DNA of 64,000 nt from Archangiaceae bacterium. Lineage in GTDB: Bacteria > Myxococcota > Myxococcia > Myxococcales > Myxococcaceae. The notes beneath the pieces are model-generated. The model searched no databases, was not told the DNA's origin, and saw only the letters and a list, made by a program, of their open reading frames with translations. A program made the translations under genes and the position numbers. Where the stretch lies: positions 124,001 to 188,000 of the forward strand of contig JADJNS010000027.1 of NCBI GenBank assembly GCA_016714225.1. Direction: 5' to 3'. Below are positions 9,251 through 18,276 of the stretch, one piece after another. Positions within the stretch are counted from its first letter, which is position 1. Each line of letters opens with the position of its first letter.

Positions 9251-9440
9251 TCAGGGTGAGCTCGTCGAACCCTGCTGTCGCTCGCCGAAGGCTTGGGCGC
9301 AGATACTCCATCGTATGGCGGCGCACGCCGTGCTGCTTGAGGCATGGAGTCACCGACATGGGTGCGTTCCAGTTTGGGTGCACCCGTTCGACTGCGCGCT
9401 TCGCGTTCGCTCAGCGCTTCGCTCAGGGTGCGCGGCTTCG
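9251..9440. repeat. REP/MITE-like palindromic element, copy A
   Basis: This fills the gap between the lipoprotein and the GGDEF gene. The left hairpin is CAGGGTGAGCTCGTCG ... ACCCTG and the right hairpin CACCCG ... CTCAGGGTG. The core contains GCAGATACTCC and GTGCTGCTTG, which also occur in order in the copies at 18110-18271 (reverse orientation) and 60251-60539. There is no coding potential. Confidence 0.75.
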
Positions 9441-9447
9441 TGAGCCT

Positions 9448-10374
9448 TCAGACCGCTTCAGCGAACGTCTCGGCCTGATAGATGGCGATCTTGTTCCGGC
9501 CCTCGCGCTTGGCGCGGTACAGCGCCTCGTCGGCGCAGCGCACCATCTGCTCGGCCGAGACGATGGTGCGGCTGGGGTAGCCCGAGAGCCCGAGTGAGGC
9601 GGTGATGGCGAACCCCGGCGGGGCCCCGAGCCTGAGCGCGCCGACGTCGAGCCACACCCGCTCGGCCACGGTGAGCGCGCCGGCGAGCTGGGTCTTGGGC
9701 AGCACCACCGCGAACTCTTCTCCGCCGTAGCGGGCGACGAAGTCGGTCTCGCGCACGCTCTTCTTGATCGCCACGGCGACCTCTTTGAGCACCTGGTCGC
9801 CGACCAGGTGGCCGTGGCGATCGTTGACGTCTTTGAAGTGGTCGAGGTCGATGAGAATGAGCGCCAGCGGGTCGTCGTAGCGCTGGGCGCGGCGAAACTC
9901 GTCGCGCAGGCGATCTTGAAAGTGCCGGTGATTGGCGATCTGGGTGAGGCCGTCGGTGAGCGAGAGCTCGTACAGCCGCTCGGTCTCGGAGAGCAGGCCG
10001 TCGATGCGGGCGCGCAGCCCCAGGCTGCGCATCAGGCGGGCCAGCAGCTCTTGCGCGTCGATCGACGCGTGTACCCAGTCGTCGGCCCCGGCCACCAGGG
10101 CCTTGACCCGATCTTCCACCGCGCCGCGCGACGACCAGAACAGCACCGGCATGTAGCGGCGCGACGAGCGGGCGCGCAGGTGGCGCAGCAGGGTGAAGGC
10201 GCCTTCTTGCAGGGCCTCGGCGTCGATGATCGCCGCGTCGAAGTCGATGTCGTTCGAAAGCCGCATCGCGTCGAGCAGCTCGGGCGCTTCGCTGACCCTG
10301 CCGGCGACGTTGAGCGCGTCGACGTGCGCCGCCGGAGTGGTGCCAACCCAGAGGATGTGAATGGTATTCGCCAT
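9448..10374 (-). CDS. Diguanylate cyclase with receiver-like N-terminal domain
   Basis: 308 residues. Residues ~1-115 have a response-regulator-like fold (HILWVGTTP ... DFDAAIIDAE ... MPVLFWSSRG). The GGDEF domain follows (LTDGLTQIANHRHF, then RYGGEEF), so the active-site variant is GGEEF. An RETD motif five residues before it fits the c-di-GMP inhibitory I-site. The protein should make c-di-GMP in the cytoplasm and be product-inhibited. A PilZ gene at 26532-26840 is a possible but unproven receiver of the signal. It is divergent from the glycosyltransferase with about 33 bp between the starts. Confidence 0.9.
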   Translation of the reverse strand: MANTIHILWVGTTPAAHVDALNVAGRVSEAPELLDAMRLSNDIDFDAAIIDAEALQEGAFTLLRHLRARSSRRYMPVLFWSSRGAVEDRVKALVAGADDWVHASIDAQELLARLMRSLGLRARIDGLLSETERLYELSLTDGLTQIANHRHFQDRLRDEFRRAQRYDDPLALILIDLDHFKDVNDRHGHLVGDQVLKEVAVAIKKSVRETDFVARYGGEEFAVVLPKTQLAGALTVAERVWLDVGALRLGAPPGFAITASLGLSGYPSRTIVSAEQMVRCADEALYRAKREGRNKIAIYQAETFAEAV

Positions 10375-10407
10375 CGATCGGGTTCCCTCTATCGCAGACT
10401 TACGCTT

Positions 10408-11220
10408 GTGACGAAACGCCCAGGTCTGCTACCTCGCTTCGCCTTGCCCCGCCCGTCGATCAGCCTGTTCCTGCCTGCCTGGAACGAAGAGGAGTACCTC
10501 GAGCGGGCCGTGTCGCGCGCGGTGAAGGTGCTGACCCGGGTCAGCGACGACTGGGAGCTGATCATCGTCGACGACGCGTCGACCGATCGCACCCCGGTGA
10601 TCGCCGACCTGCTGGCCGAGAAGCACCGCCAGGTGCGGGTGGTGCACCACGAGACCAACCTGAAGCTGGGCGGGGCGATCAAGACCGGCCTCACCCACTC
10701 GACCAAAGACGTCGTCGTCTACACCGACGCCGATCTCCCCTTCGACCTCGACGAGCTCGAGCGCGCGCTGCACCTGCTCGATTACCTCGAGGCCGACATG
10801 ATCTGCGCCTTTCGCTTCGACCGCACCAGCGAAGGCGTCAAGCGCATCGTCTACTCGTACGTCTACAACGCGCTGATTCGGAACCTGTTCGACGTGCAGA
10901 TGAAAGACATCAACTTCAGCTTCAAGGTGGTGCACCGCCGCGTGCTCGAGTCGCTCGAGCTCAAGAGCAGGGCAGCTTCATCGACGCCGAGCTGGTGGTG
11001 AAGGCGATCAAGAAGGGCTTCAAGGTCTTCCAGATGGGGGTCGACTACTTCCCGCGCACCCAGGGCATCTCGACGCTGGCGTCGCCGTCGGTGATCGCGA
11101 AGATGCTCCGAGCTGCGGGCGCTGTACGGCGAGACCAAAGCGCCGGGCGAGCCCAGGCGGCCGGTGCGGCTGCCTCCCACGGTGAAGCCGATCAAACGAA
11201 GGGCGGCGGCCGGGCAGTGA
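10408..11220 (+). CDS. Family 2 glycosyltransferase (two frameshifts)
   Basis: Likely a dolichyl/undecaprenyl-phosphate-mannosyltransferase-like GT2 enzyme. The start is GTG at 10408; SISLFLPAWNEEEYLERAV opens the GT-A fold, with VDDAST and YTDADLPFDLDEL as nucleotide-sugar motifs. The frame breaks near 10968 (loss of one C would explain it: KSQGSFIDAE) and again near 11106, then runs to TGA at 11218-11220. The YdjC-type deacetylase starts at 11217 (GTGA overlap), so both genes probably act on the same glycan or glycolipid. The indels are probably sequence errors. Confidence 0.8.
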
Positions 11221-12035
11221 TCCGGTTGGTCGTCAACGCAGACGATCTGGGGCTCCACCCGCGCATCGACGAGGGCATTCTTCGCGCGCACTCCGAGGGC
11301 ATCGTCACCAGCGCGTCGCTGCTGGTGGCGGGCCGCAACGCTCCGCGCGCGGCGCGGGCGGCGCGCGAGGCGGGGCTTCCGCTGGGCGTGCACCTGTGCC
11401 TGACCTCGCACCTGACGCCCAGCGCGCCGCCGTCGGCGGTGCGGTGGCTGGCGCCGGGCGGCCGCTTCCGCCGCGACTGGGGAGAGCTGTCGACCGCGTG
11501 GCTCGCCGGGCTGATTCCGCCGCGGAGATCGAGCTCGAGCTCACCGCGCAGCTCGAGCGCGCCCGCGAGCAGGGCGTCGAGCCCGACCACCTCGACGTGC
11601 CCAGCACGTGCACCTGATGCCGGGCCTGGCGCGCATCGTCGAGCGGCTGGCCGAGCGCCGCGCGCTCCCCTGCGCTGGGCCGCGAGCTGCCCCGCGCCAC
11701 CTGGCTGCGGCGCCCGTCGGCCTGGGCCAAGGCGGCGCTGCTCTCGACCCCTCGGCATGGTGCGGCCCGCGCGGCGCCGGCGGGTGAAGGCGGTGGGGTT
11801 GTTCGACTCGGGCGGCCTGTCTGAGGCGCGGCTGCTCAAGCTGCTCAGCCGGCTCGGCGAGGGCGACTGGGAGCTGATGTGCCACCCCGGCCTCGGGCCC
11901 GGCACGGTGCCCGAAGACCCCGCCTGGCGGTACGACTGGGAGGCCGAGCTGGCCGCGCTGTGCAGCCCGCGGGTGCGCGAGGTGCTGCGCAAGCGGGAGA
12001 TCACCCTGGTCAGCTACCGCGCGCTGGCGGCGTGA
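11217..12035 (+). CDS. YdjC/ChbG-like carbohydrate deacetylase, several frameshifts
   Basis: The N-terminus LVVNADDLGLHPRIDEGIL has the metal-ligand Asp pair of the YdjC family. HLCLTSHLTP and, in another frame, QHVHLMPGLARIVERL supply the metal-ligand histidines. The C-terminus LMCHPGLGP ... ITLVSYRAL is intact. At least four frame changes are needed between about 11520 and 11770, which is the densest cluster of breaks in the window. Family members remove acetyl groups from sugars such as diacetylchitobiose or lipid-linked glycans. Either the region is poorly sequenced or this copy is a pseudogene. Confidence 0.65.
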   Translation: MIRLVVNADDLGLHPRIDEGILRAHSEGIVTSASLLVAGRNAPRAARAAREAGLPLGVHLCLTSHLTPSAPPSAVRWLAPGGRFRRDWGELSTAWLAGLIPPRRSSSSSPRSSSAPASRASSPTTSTCPARAPDAGPGAHRRAAGRAPRAPLRWAASCPAPPGCGARRPGPRRRCSRPLGMVRPARRRRVKAVGLFDSGGLSEARLLKLLSRLGEGDWELMCHPGLGPGTVPEDPAWRYDWEAELAALCSPRVREVLRKREITLVSYRALAA

Positions 12036-12087
12036 GCCCGAAACGGTCAGGCTGATTCGCGGCCCCCGGGCGAGGTAGACCCCCGCC

Positions 12088-12898
12088 ATGGCAGCGCACA
12101 CGGTGGTGGTGACCGGCAGCACCCGCGGCGTGGGCTTCGGGCTGGTGAGCGCCTTTCTCGAGCGCGGCTGCAACGTGGTGGTGCACGGCCGCTCGAAGGC
12201 GGCCGACGCCGCGGCGAAGCTCGGCTTCCCCGAGCGGGTGCTGGCGTTCGACGGCGACGTCACCGACGCCGGGTCGGTGCGCGCCCTGTGGGACACGGCA
12301 GAGCAGCGGTTCGGGCGGGTCGACGTGTGGGTGAACAACGCCGGCAGCGGCGGCGCGCTGGTGCCGGTGGCGCAGCTGCCACTCGAGACCTGCTCGAGCG
12401 TGGTGGCGACGAACCTGACCGGGTGCGTGCTGGGAACCCGCGTCGCGCTCGAGGGCATGCTGCGGCTGGGCGGCGGGCAGATCTTCAACATGGAGGGGTT
12501 CGGCTCGAACCCGCACATCAAGCGCACCGGCATGGCGGTGTACGGGGCCACCAAGTGCGCGGTGCGCTACTTCACCCAGTCGGTCTCGCGCGAGGTGAAG
12601 GGGTCGACGGTGAAGGTGGGCACGCTGAGCCCCGGCATCGTGGTGACTCAGATGCTGGTGGGCCAGTTCGACGGCGCCCCGGCGGCGCAGTGGGAGCGCA
12701 GCCGGCGCTTCTACAACAAGGTCGCCGACACGGTGGAGACGGTGGCGCCGTACCTGGCCGAGCGGGTGCTCGCGAACGAGAAGAACGGCGCGGCGATCGC
12801 GTGGATCCAGCCCGCTGCAGATGCTGGTGCGCATCGCGTCACCGTTTCGGGGTGGCCGGGAGCTGTTCGGGGCGCTGCCGCCGCCGAAGACGCAGTAG
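12088..12898 (+). CDS. Short-chain dehydrogenase/reductase (frameshift near the 3' end)
   Basis: A Rossmann-fold NAD(P)-dependent oxidoreductase. The cofactor motif TGSTRGVG is at residues 10-17, NNAG near residue 87, and the catalytic Y152-x3-K156 is in YGATK. The frame breaks near 12822; an extra C in CCCG explains it, and the correct tail (LQMLVRIASPFRGGRELFG) ends at TAG 12896-12898. The region around GFGSN ... YGATKCAVRYFTQS resembles chlorophyll-b-reductase-type SDRs, but the substrate here is unknown. Confidence 0.82.
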
Positions 12899-12911
12899 CT
12901 GCGCGACGCTG

Positions 12912-14197
12912 CTACAGCCGGGGCGCCAGCTCTTCGTTCAGCCACTGGCGGTCGGCATCGCTGAGCTCGACGCCAGCGGCCTCGAGCTTCTGGGTGAGGC
13001 GCTCGACGGTGGGCTGCACCCCGCCCTGCTTCAGCTGGTCGGCGAAGTAGAACGCCCACGATCGGCCGAGCATGCCGAGCAGCGCCTTGCCCTCGACCGA
13101 GTCGGGCCGGTACTCGGGGTGAAACTGCACCAGCATCATGTTCCAGCGGCGGGTGGCCTCGATGACGTCTTCGCCGGTCTCTTCGTCGCACCCAGCCGAC
13201 CACCTCGGGGATCGCTGGCGGCCTTTTGCACCCACTGGTGGTGAATGCTGTTGGTCGGCACTTCAGAGTTGCCGAAGATCTCCGGCCAGCTCGCCGCGGG
13301 CGTGCACCAGGTGCTCACCGCCACCCTCTTCTTCGGGCCAGCGCATGATCTCGGCCTTGTCGAGCCGTAGTTCATCATCACGTGGCTGCGGCCCACCTTG
13401 CCGTGCGAGAGCAGGTCTTGCCCCATCACGCCACCTTCGCCGATGGCGTTGGTGAGCTGCATGGTGCGGCAGATGCCGAGGGTGAAGACGTTCGACTCGC
13501 GCGCGGTCTGCACCAGCTCGGCCTCGAAGCGATCGCGCACGTAGACCATGCCCTCTTTGCTCGAGCCGTCGAAGCGCGCGCGGTAGATGCGGGGGTGAAT
13601 GTCCCACCCGCCGGGGCCGATCAGCCCGTCGAGCTGCTTCACGATGCCGCCCGCCACCTGCTCGCGCATCAGCGGGTCATCACCCAGCGCGAGATCGGCG
13701 AGGGGGGGAATGAACACCGGCCGCGCGCCCAGCCGCTCGACCGCCGCGACCAGGCTCTTCAGGTCGCGCTTCTCGGGGTCGAGCAGATCCATCGCCTCGT
13801 GCACCATGATGCCGATGCGCGGCCGGTCGTCGCAGGCGCCCTCGCCTCTCACCACGTTCACCTGGGTCAGCGCGTGCACCTGCTTGCGCTGATCGCCGAA
13901 CGCGTCGACGTGCGCGAGCGCCTTCGCCCACCGGCGAAACGAGTCGACCTCGCAGCCGCCCGAGGCCGGCAGCATCACGTCGGCCAGCGCCCCTTCGATG
14001 CGCACGTAATGCTGGCGCGAGCCCTGGGGTGGCACGCGCAGCGCGTTGACCACGGCAAGCGCCCGCTCGAGGCCCTTGCTCGTCTGGGGCGCGAGCTGAC
14101 CCTCGAGCCTCGCCGCGGCGGTGCGAACCACCTGGGCGGCGGCCTTCACGGGTACCGACGTCTTCGAGACGACCGAGCGGGCGGCGACTTTGAGCAT
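12912..14197 (-). CDS. Class I glutamine-amidotransferase-like (peptidase C26) protein, frameshifted
   Basis: About 430 residues when joined. An N-terminal extension of about 125 residues precedes the C26 domain (RPRIGIMVHEAMDLL). The nucleophile Cys (~243) is in LGICRTMQLTNA and the His-Glu of the triad in VQFHPEY. SIHHQWVQ is a family motif. Family members hydrolyse gamma-glutamyl amides (for example gamma-glutamyl-GABA hydrolase PuuD). Three frame changes at about 13360, 13290 and 13195 interrupt the middle. The catalytic elements are all still encoded, which favours sequence error over decay. Confidence 0.75.
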
Positions 14198-14296
14198 GAG
14201 GGGCAGCGTGATTATCGGCCCGCCCTCGTAAAAGGTAAGTGCTTCCGCACTCTTCCTCGTTTTCTCAACCAGTGAGCGAAACGAGCGCCTTGAGCA

Positions 14297-14875
14297 TCAC
14301 CGGGCGAGGCGGGGGGTGGCGTTCACCAGCACCTGCGCGTCGACCTTCTCGCGGTCGGCCCACGGCACCGGCGTCAGCCCGAAGCGCCGAGCGAAGTCGT
14401 CGGGCTTTCTGGCGGCGACGGTGGTCTTCGCCCCCAGGGCGTTGAGGGCCCAGGCCAGCGCCGCGGCGACCCCGCCCGCGCCCAGCAGCAGCACCCGGGT
14501 GCCCTTGCCCACCCCCGCGTTGCCGAGCACGCGCTCGGCGCCCCAGGCGTCGGTGTTGTGGCCCCAGAGCTTGCCGCCCTCGTTCACGATGGTGTTCACC
14601 GCGCCGATGGCCGTCGCCGCGTCGTCGACCTGGTCGAGCAGCGGCATCACCTCGACCTTCCACGGCATGCTCACGCCGCAGCCGCGCACGCCGAAGCCGC
14701 GCAGGCCGGCCACCGCGTCTTTGAGCTGCTCGGCGGTGGTCACCTGCACCGGCTTGTAGAGCCAGTCGAGGCCCTCGGCGGCGAACGCGGCGTTGAACAG
14801 CGAGAAGCCGAAGCGGCTGGGCCGCGCGGCGAACGAGCAGCAGAGGGTGGCTTCGGCCTCGAAGGTGAACGCCAT
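14297..14875 (-). pseudogene. Shikimate-dehydrogenase-like protein, C-terminally truncated
   Basis: 192 residues against about 270 for the family. The N-terminal substrate domain (RPSRFGFSLFNAAF, GCGVSMPWKVEVMPLLD) and NTIVN/GHNTD resemble the SDH-L (HI0607-like) branch rather than classical AroE. The NADP Rossmann motif is GAGGVAAAL. The frame stops at LVNATP, where the last ~75 residues should begin. An alternative frame adds only ~15 unrelated residues, so the end is missing rather than shifted. It overlaps the upstream lipoprotein gene (TGATG). It is probably non-functional. Confidence 0.65.
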
Positions 14876-17412
14876 CAGCCGATGCCCGGGCCGCAGGTGC
14901 ACGACGCCTGGTCGCAGACCGTCTGGCCGGTGCAGGCCCCGCCGCAGTTCGCGGGACAGATGCACATCGCCGACGAGGGGTCGCACGCCTTGGGCGCGGC
15001 GCAGGTGTTGTTGCAGGGGTCGCCCCCCTTGTCGGGGCTGCCGTCGTTCCAGAAGCGGTAGCTGACGGCGACCTTCTTGCCCGCCGCGCTGGGAATGCAG
15101 GCTCCGAAGAAGACGATGCGGCGGGTGGCGGCGTCGAAGTCCCACCCGTTGGTGGCGTCGCGCGGCACGTCGGCCCAGTTGCAGGCGCCGACCGTCGAGT
15201 TGGCTTCCATCGCGACCTTGATCGACGCCGAGATGGGCGGCCGGGCCAGCTGGTGGCCGGTGCCGGCGATCGCCGCGCTCAAGATCTTGTCGATGTAGTT
15301 GGCCAGCTGCAGCTGCGCCGCGGCGCCGGCGGTGTTGGCCACCTGAATGTCGCCCAGCACGCCGTTGCTGGCTCGAATCGCGTCTTGAATCTTGGCCGGG
15401 TTGGCGATCAGGTCTTCCATCGGGTTGCAGCGCACGCCCTCGGGGCAGACGATGCCGTGCAGCGTGGCCTTGCCTCCCATGCCGTCGACGTTGCCGAGAA
15501 AGTTGATGAACTGCATGGTGGTGGTGGTGGAGTGATCGTTGGTGTCGGTGAGCGAGATGACGTGCACCGCCGCCCCGTCGCGCAGCTTGGTGTCGACCGG
15601 CGTGGCGCTACGTGGCAGCAGCGACGCCACGTAGCTCATCACCGGAGAGAAGGTCAGCTCGTTGCCGCTGCCGTTGATGTCGAACCACAGCGCGTCGTTC
15701 TTGGTGAACCAGCGCTTCATCAGGTTGATGTCGTTGGTGAAGGCGCGGGTCTTGCCGTCGGTGGTGACGCCCGCCACCCGCCAGTCGAGGCCGGCGTTGG
15801 CGAGCTTGTCGCCGAACAGCGTACCCACCGCGCCCACCGCGGTCTGCGAGGTCTCCATCGAGCCCGAGTTGTCGACCACCCAGAGGAAGTCGACCTTGCC
15901 GCTCACGCTCGAGTCGAACACCTCGCAGGTGACGCCGGCGTAGTCGCCGAACTGCGCCAGCGCCGAGCCGCCCGCCACGTCGGCGAGGGTGAACAGCCGC
16001 TGCCCGGCGAAGCCGTTGGCCGGGGTGATGGCGATGAGAATGATCGAGCGGGTGTCGGCGCGCCGCACGTACTCGGCCTGCACCTTGAACGGCCCGGTGA
16101 TGCCGGCCATGCCGGTGAGCGAGCCCATGGCGCCGAAGCCCATGGCGAGATCATTGATGCGGGTCTTGAGATCGGCGGCACCGTCTTGATCGTACGAGGC
16201 GCGCACGCTCTGCATGAAGCCGTCCCACGAGGTGAAGGTCTGAATCAGCGGCGCCGAGATGCCGCCCGCGGTCTGCAGCACCTGCCGCGCGTAGGTCTCT
16301 TCGGCGGTCGCGGTGGCGGGCGGCGGCATGCGCTGGTCGTCGATGGCGAGGCCGGCCACCTGGTGGGTGGGGTCGTAGAAGAGCACGCCGCGGTCGCCCA
16401 TCGCGTCGGTGAGCTTCACCACCTCGGTGAAGTCGGGGGTGAGCGCCACCTGCACGTCGGCGCCGCTGGCCACGTGAAAGTCGATGCGCTTCAGGTTGGT
16501 GATGGCGCACGCGTCTCTGGCCGGGCCCATGCCGTCGGCGATGGCGTTGGGGTCGAGCTCGCCCGGGTCGACCTTGCCGTTCTGGTTCGCGTCTTCGGCG
16601 CCGTCTTGAATGCCGTCGTTGTCGCTGTCGGCCATGCACGCCGAGGTCTTGCTCGACGGCTCGGTGTCGAACATCGCGGGGGTGTAGACGCAGTGCAGGG
16701 GCAGCATGCCGGGGTCGGCGCCCGGCGCGCCCTGGCCCTGCTCGACCCCGTCGGGCAGACCGTCGCCGTCGCTGTCGAGCTTGAGCGGGTCGGTGACGCA
16801 GCCCAGCGTGCCGGCGAGCTCGTCTTTGTCCGAGATGCCGTCGCAGTCGCTGTCCTTGCGGAGCGGGTTCGACTCACCGGGGTCGACCTTGCCGTCGTGG
16901 TTCTTGTCTTCGGCACCGTCGGCCAGCCCGTCGCCCTCGCTGTCGGCCACGGTGGGGTCGGTCTTGCTGCCCGGCTCGGCGTCGGCGACGAACTTCGTGC
17001 CGCAGCCGGCGCCCACGGTGGTGGTGCGGCCCATCTCTACGCCGTCTGAGATGCCGTCTGAGTCAGAGTCCGAGTTGCAGGGGTCGGTCTTGGCGCCGCC
17101 GGTGTAGGTGACCTGGTACTCCTCGAGGTCGGTGAGGCCGTCGCAGTCGGTGTCGCGGTTGGCGTTGTTCTGGTCGGCGGGGTTGCAGCCGGTGACCACC
17201 GTGCCGCCGCCGGCACCGCCCGAGCCACCCGAGCCGCCGCTCCCGCCCGAGCCACCGGTGCCGCCGGTGCACTTACCGGCCACGCAGCTCGCCCCCGAGC
17301 CGCAGTCGGCGTCGACGGTACAGGGAACCACCACGCTCCCGCCGCACGAGCCACAGCCCGCGACGAGGGGAAGCGCCGACAACGCTACGACGAGAACGTA
17401 AGGGCGAACCAT
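14875..17412 (-). CDS. VWA-domain lipoprotein with thrombospondin type-3 repeats, CglD-like
   Basis: 845 residues. The signal peptide ends in the lipobox LVAGC, followed by a Cys-rich start, a Gly/Ser linker and a run of calcium-binding DxDxDG repeats (DTDCDGLTD, DSDSDGISD, DSEGDGLAD, DSDCDGISD, DSDGDGLPD, DSDNDGIQD). A von Willebrand A domain follows with the MIDAS motif DNSGS, then a Cys-rich end. This layout resembles CglD, an adventurous-gliding lipoprotein of Myxococcus; that assignment is tentative. The start at 17412 is backed by a GGAGG site 10 nt upstream. The frame is open upstream into the methyltransferase. Confidence 0.85.
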   Translation of the reverse strand: MVRPYVLVVALSALPLVAGCGSCGGSVVVPCTVDADCGSGASCVAGKCTGGTGGSGGSGGSGGSGGAGGGTVVTGCNPADQNNANRDTDCDGLTDLEEYQVTYTGGAKTDPCNSDSDSDGISDGVEMGRTTTVGAGCGTKFVADAEPGSKTDPTVADSEGDGLADGAEDKNHDGKVDPGESNPLRKDSDCDGISDKDELAGTLGCVTDPLKLDSDGDGLPDGVEQGQGAPGADPGMLPLHCVYTPAMFDTEPSSKTSACMADSDNDGIQDGAEDANQNGKVDPGELDPNAIADGMGPARDACAITNLKRIDFHVASGADVQVALTPDFTEVVKLTDAMGDRGVLFYDPTHQVAGLAIDDQRMPPPATATAEETYARQVLQTAGGISAPLIQTFTSWDGFMQSVRASYDQDGAADLKTRINDLAMGFGAMGSLTGMAGITGPFKVQAEYVRRADTRSIILIAITPANGFAGQRLFTLADVAGGSALAQFGDYAGVTCEVFDSSVSGKVDFLWVVDNSGSMETSQTAVGAVGTLFGDKLANAGLDWRVAGVTTDGKTRAFTNDINLMKRWFTKNDALWFDINGSGNELTFSPVMSYVASLLPRSATPVDTKLRDGAAVHVISLTDTNDHSTTTTMQFINFLGNVDGMGGKATLHGIVCPEGVRCNPMEDLIANPAKIQDAIRASNGVLGDIQVANTAGAAAQLQLANYIDKILSAAIAGTGHQLARPPISASIKVAMEANSTVGACNWADVPRDATNGWDFDAATRRIVFFGACIPSAAGKKVAVSYRFWNDGSPDKGGDPCNNTCAAPKACDPSSAMCICPANCGGACTGQTVCDQASCTCGPGIG

Positions 17413-18102
17413 GGGGAATGAACCTCCAGAACGGCGCCCTTTGTGGGGCGCACTATACGCGCTTCGCGTGAATCCAAGACGTGCGGGGTCGAGTAGCCGG
17501 CCCCCCAACCCGGTGACCGTACTAATGGTGAACCCCGCGCCAATCACCTCGCCTTCGAGGACGTGGCGAGGTCGAAACATCAGCGCGCCGGACGTACGGG
17601 TCTTGCCGAGCACCTTCACCATCACCCACTCCTGGGCCTGGGCCTTGTAGTGGCGCCACGAGCCGTCGGCCTCGGCGGCGTGCACGAAGAGCGCTCCACC
17701 GGGACGCAAGAGGTCGCGCGCCCGGCTCAAGAAGCCGCGCCACTGCTCGACGGGCAGCAGGTAGAGCACGTCGGCCACCACCACCGCGTCGAACCGCCCC
17801 GGCTGGGCGGCCACCAGCGACTCCACGGTGCCCACCTCGAACGACGCGTTGGCGAAGCGGCCCACCGACGCCTGGGCCGCCGAGATTTTGCGGGGGTCGG
17901 GGTCGACGCCCACCACGGTGCGCGAGCCGTCGAGGGCGAGCAGCGCGCTCAGGGCGCCGTGGCCGCAGCCGACGTCTGCGATGCGCGCGCCGCGCGGCAC
18001 CTGCGCGGCGACGTGCTTCAGCGGGGCCGAGAACAGCCGGGCGCGCACGAACAGCCGCTCGGCCAGCGGCAGCGTCTCGAACGCTTCGAGGGCGTTCATC
18101 AT
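17413..18102 (-). CDS. Class I SAM-dependent methyltransferase, stop codon missing
   Basis: About 200 residues of real domain starting at ATG 18102 or 18099. SAM-binding motif I is ARIADVGCGHGALSALL, motif II VVGVDPDPRKI, and DAVVVADVLYLLP and LLRPGGALFVH follow. The frame then continues without any stop into the lipoprotein at 17412. A one-base change in the run of six G near 17507-17512 would give ends in other frames (for example TAG near 17462). A lost stop through an indel is likelier than a true fusion, because a lipoprotein signal peptide would be buried. The substrate is unknown. Confidence 0.75.
17423..17457 (-). promoter_or_regulatory. Ribosome binding site and putative -10 box for the VWA lipoprotein
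   Basis: GGAGG at 17423-17427 is spaced 10 nt from the ATG at 17412. A TATAGT hexamer lies at 17452-17457, about 40 nt upstream of the start. A convincing -35 at the right distance is not clear. The pair supports independent expression of the lipoprotein even though no stop codon separates it from the preceding gene. Confidence 0.45.
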
Positions 18103-18109
18103 GCGAGAC

Positions 18110-18271
18110 CGCGCACCCTGAGCGAAGTCGAAGGGTGCCGTCGCAGGTTGGGCGCGCGGCGTCGCATATTCCAGGCTCCAAGCAGCACGGCGAGCGAAGC
18201 TCTACGAGGGAGTATCTGCGCCTGCGCCTCCGGCGAGCGACGGCACCCTTCGACTTCGCTCAGGGTGCGCG
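18110..18271. repeat. MITE-like element, copy B, with 35-bp perfect terminal inverted repeats
   Basis: The ends at 18110-18144 and 18237-18271 are exact reverse complements over 35 bp, beginning CGCGCACCCTGAGCGAAGTC. The interior carries, in reverse orientation, the core shared with copies at 9251 and 60251 (GCAGATACTCC and GTGCTGCTTG). It has no coding capacity and sits between the methyltransferase and fadJ. No target-site duplication is evident. Confidence 0.85.
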
Positions 18272-18276
18272 CCTTC

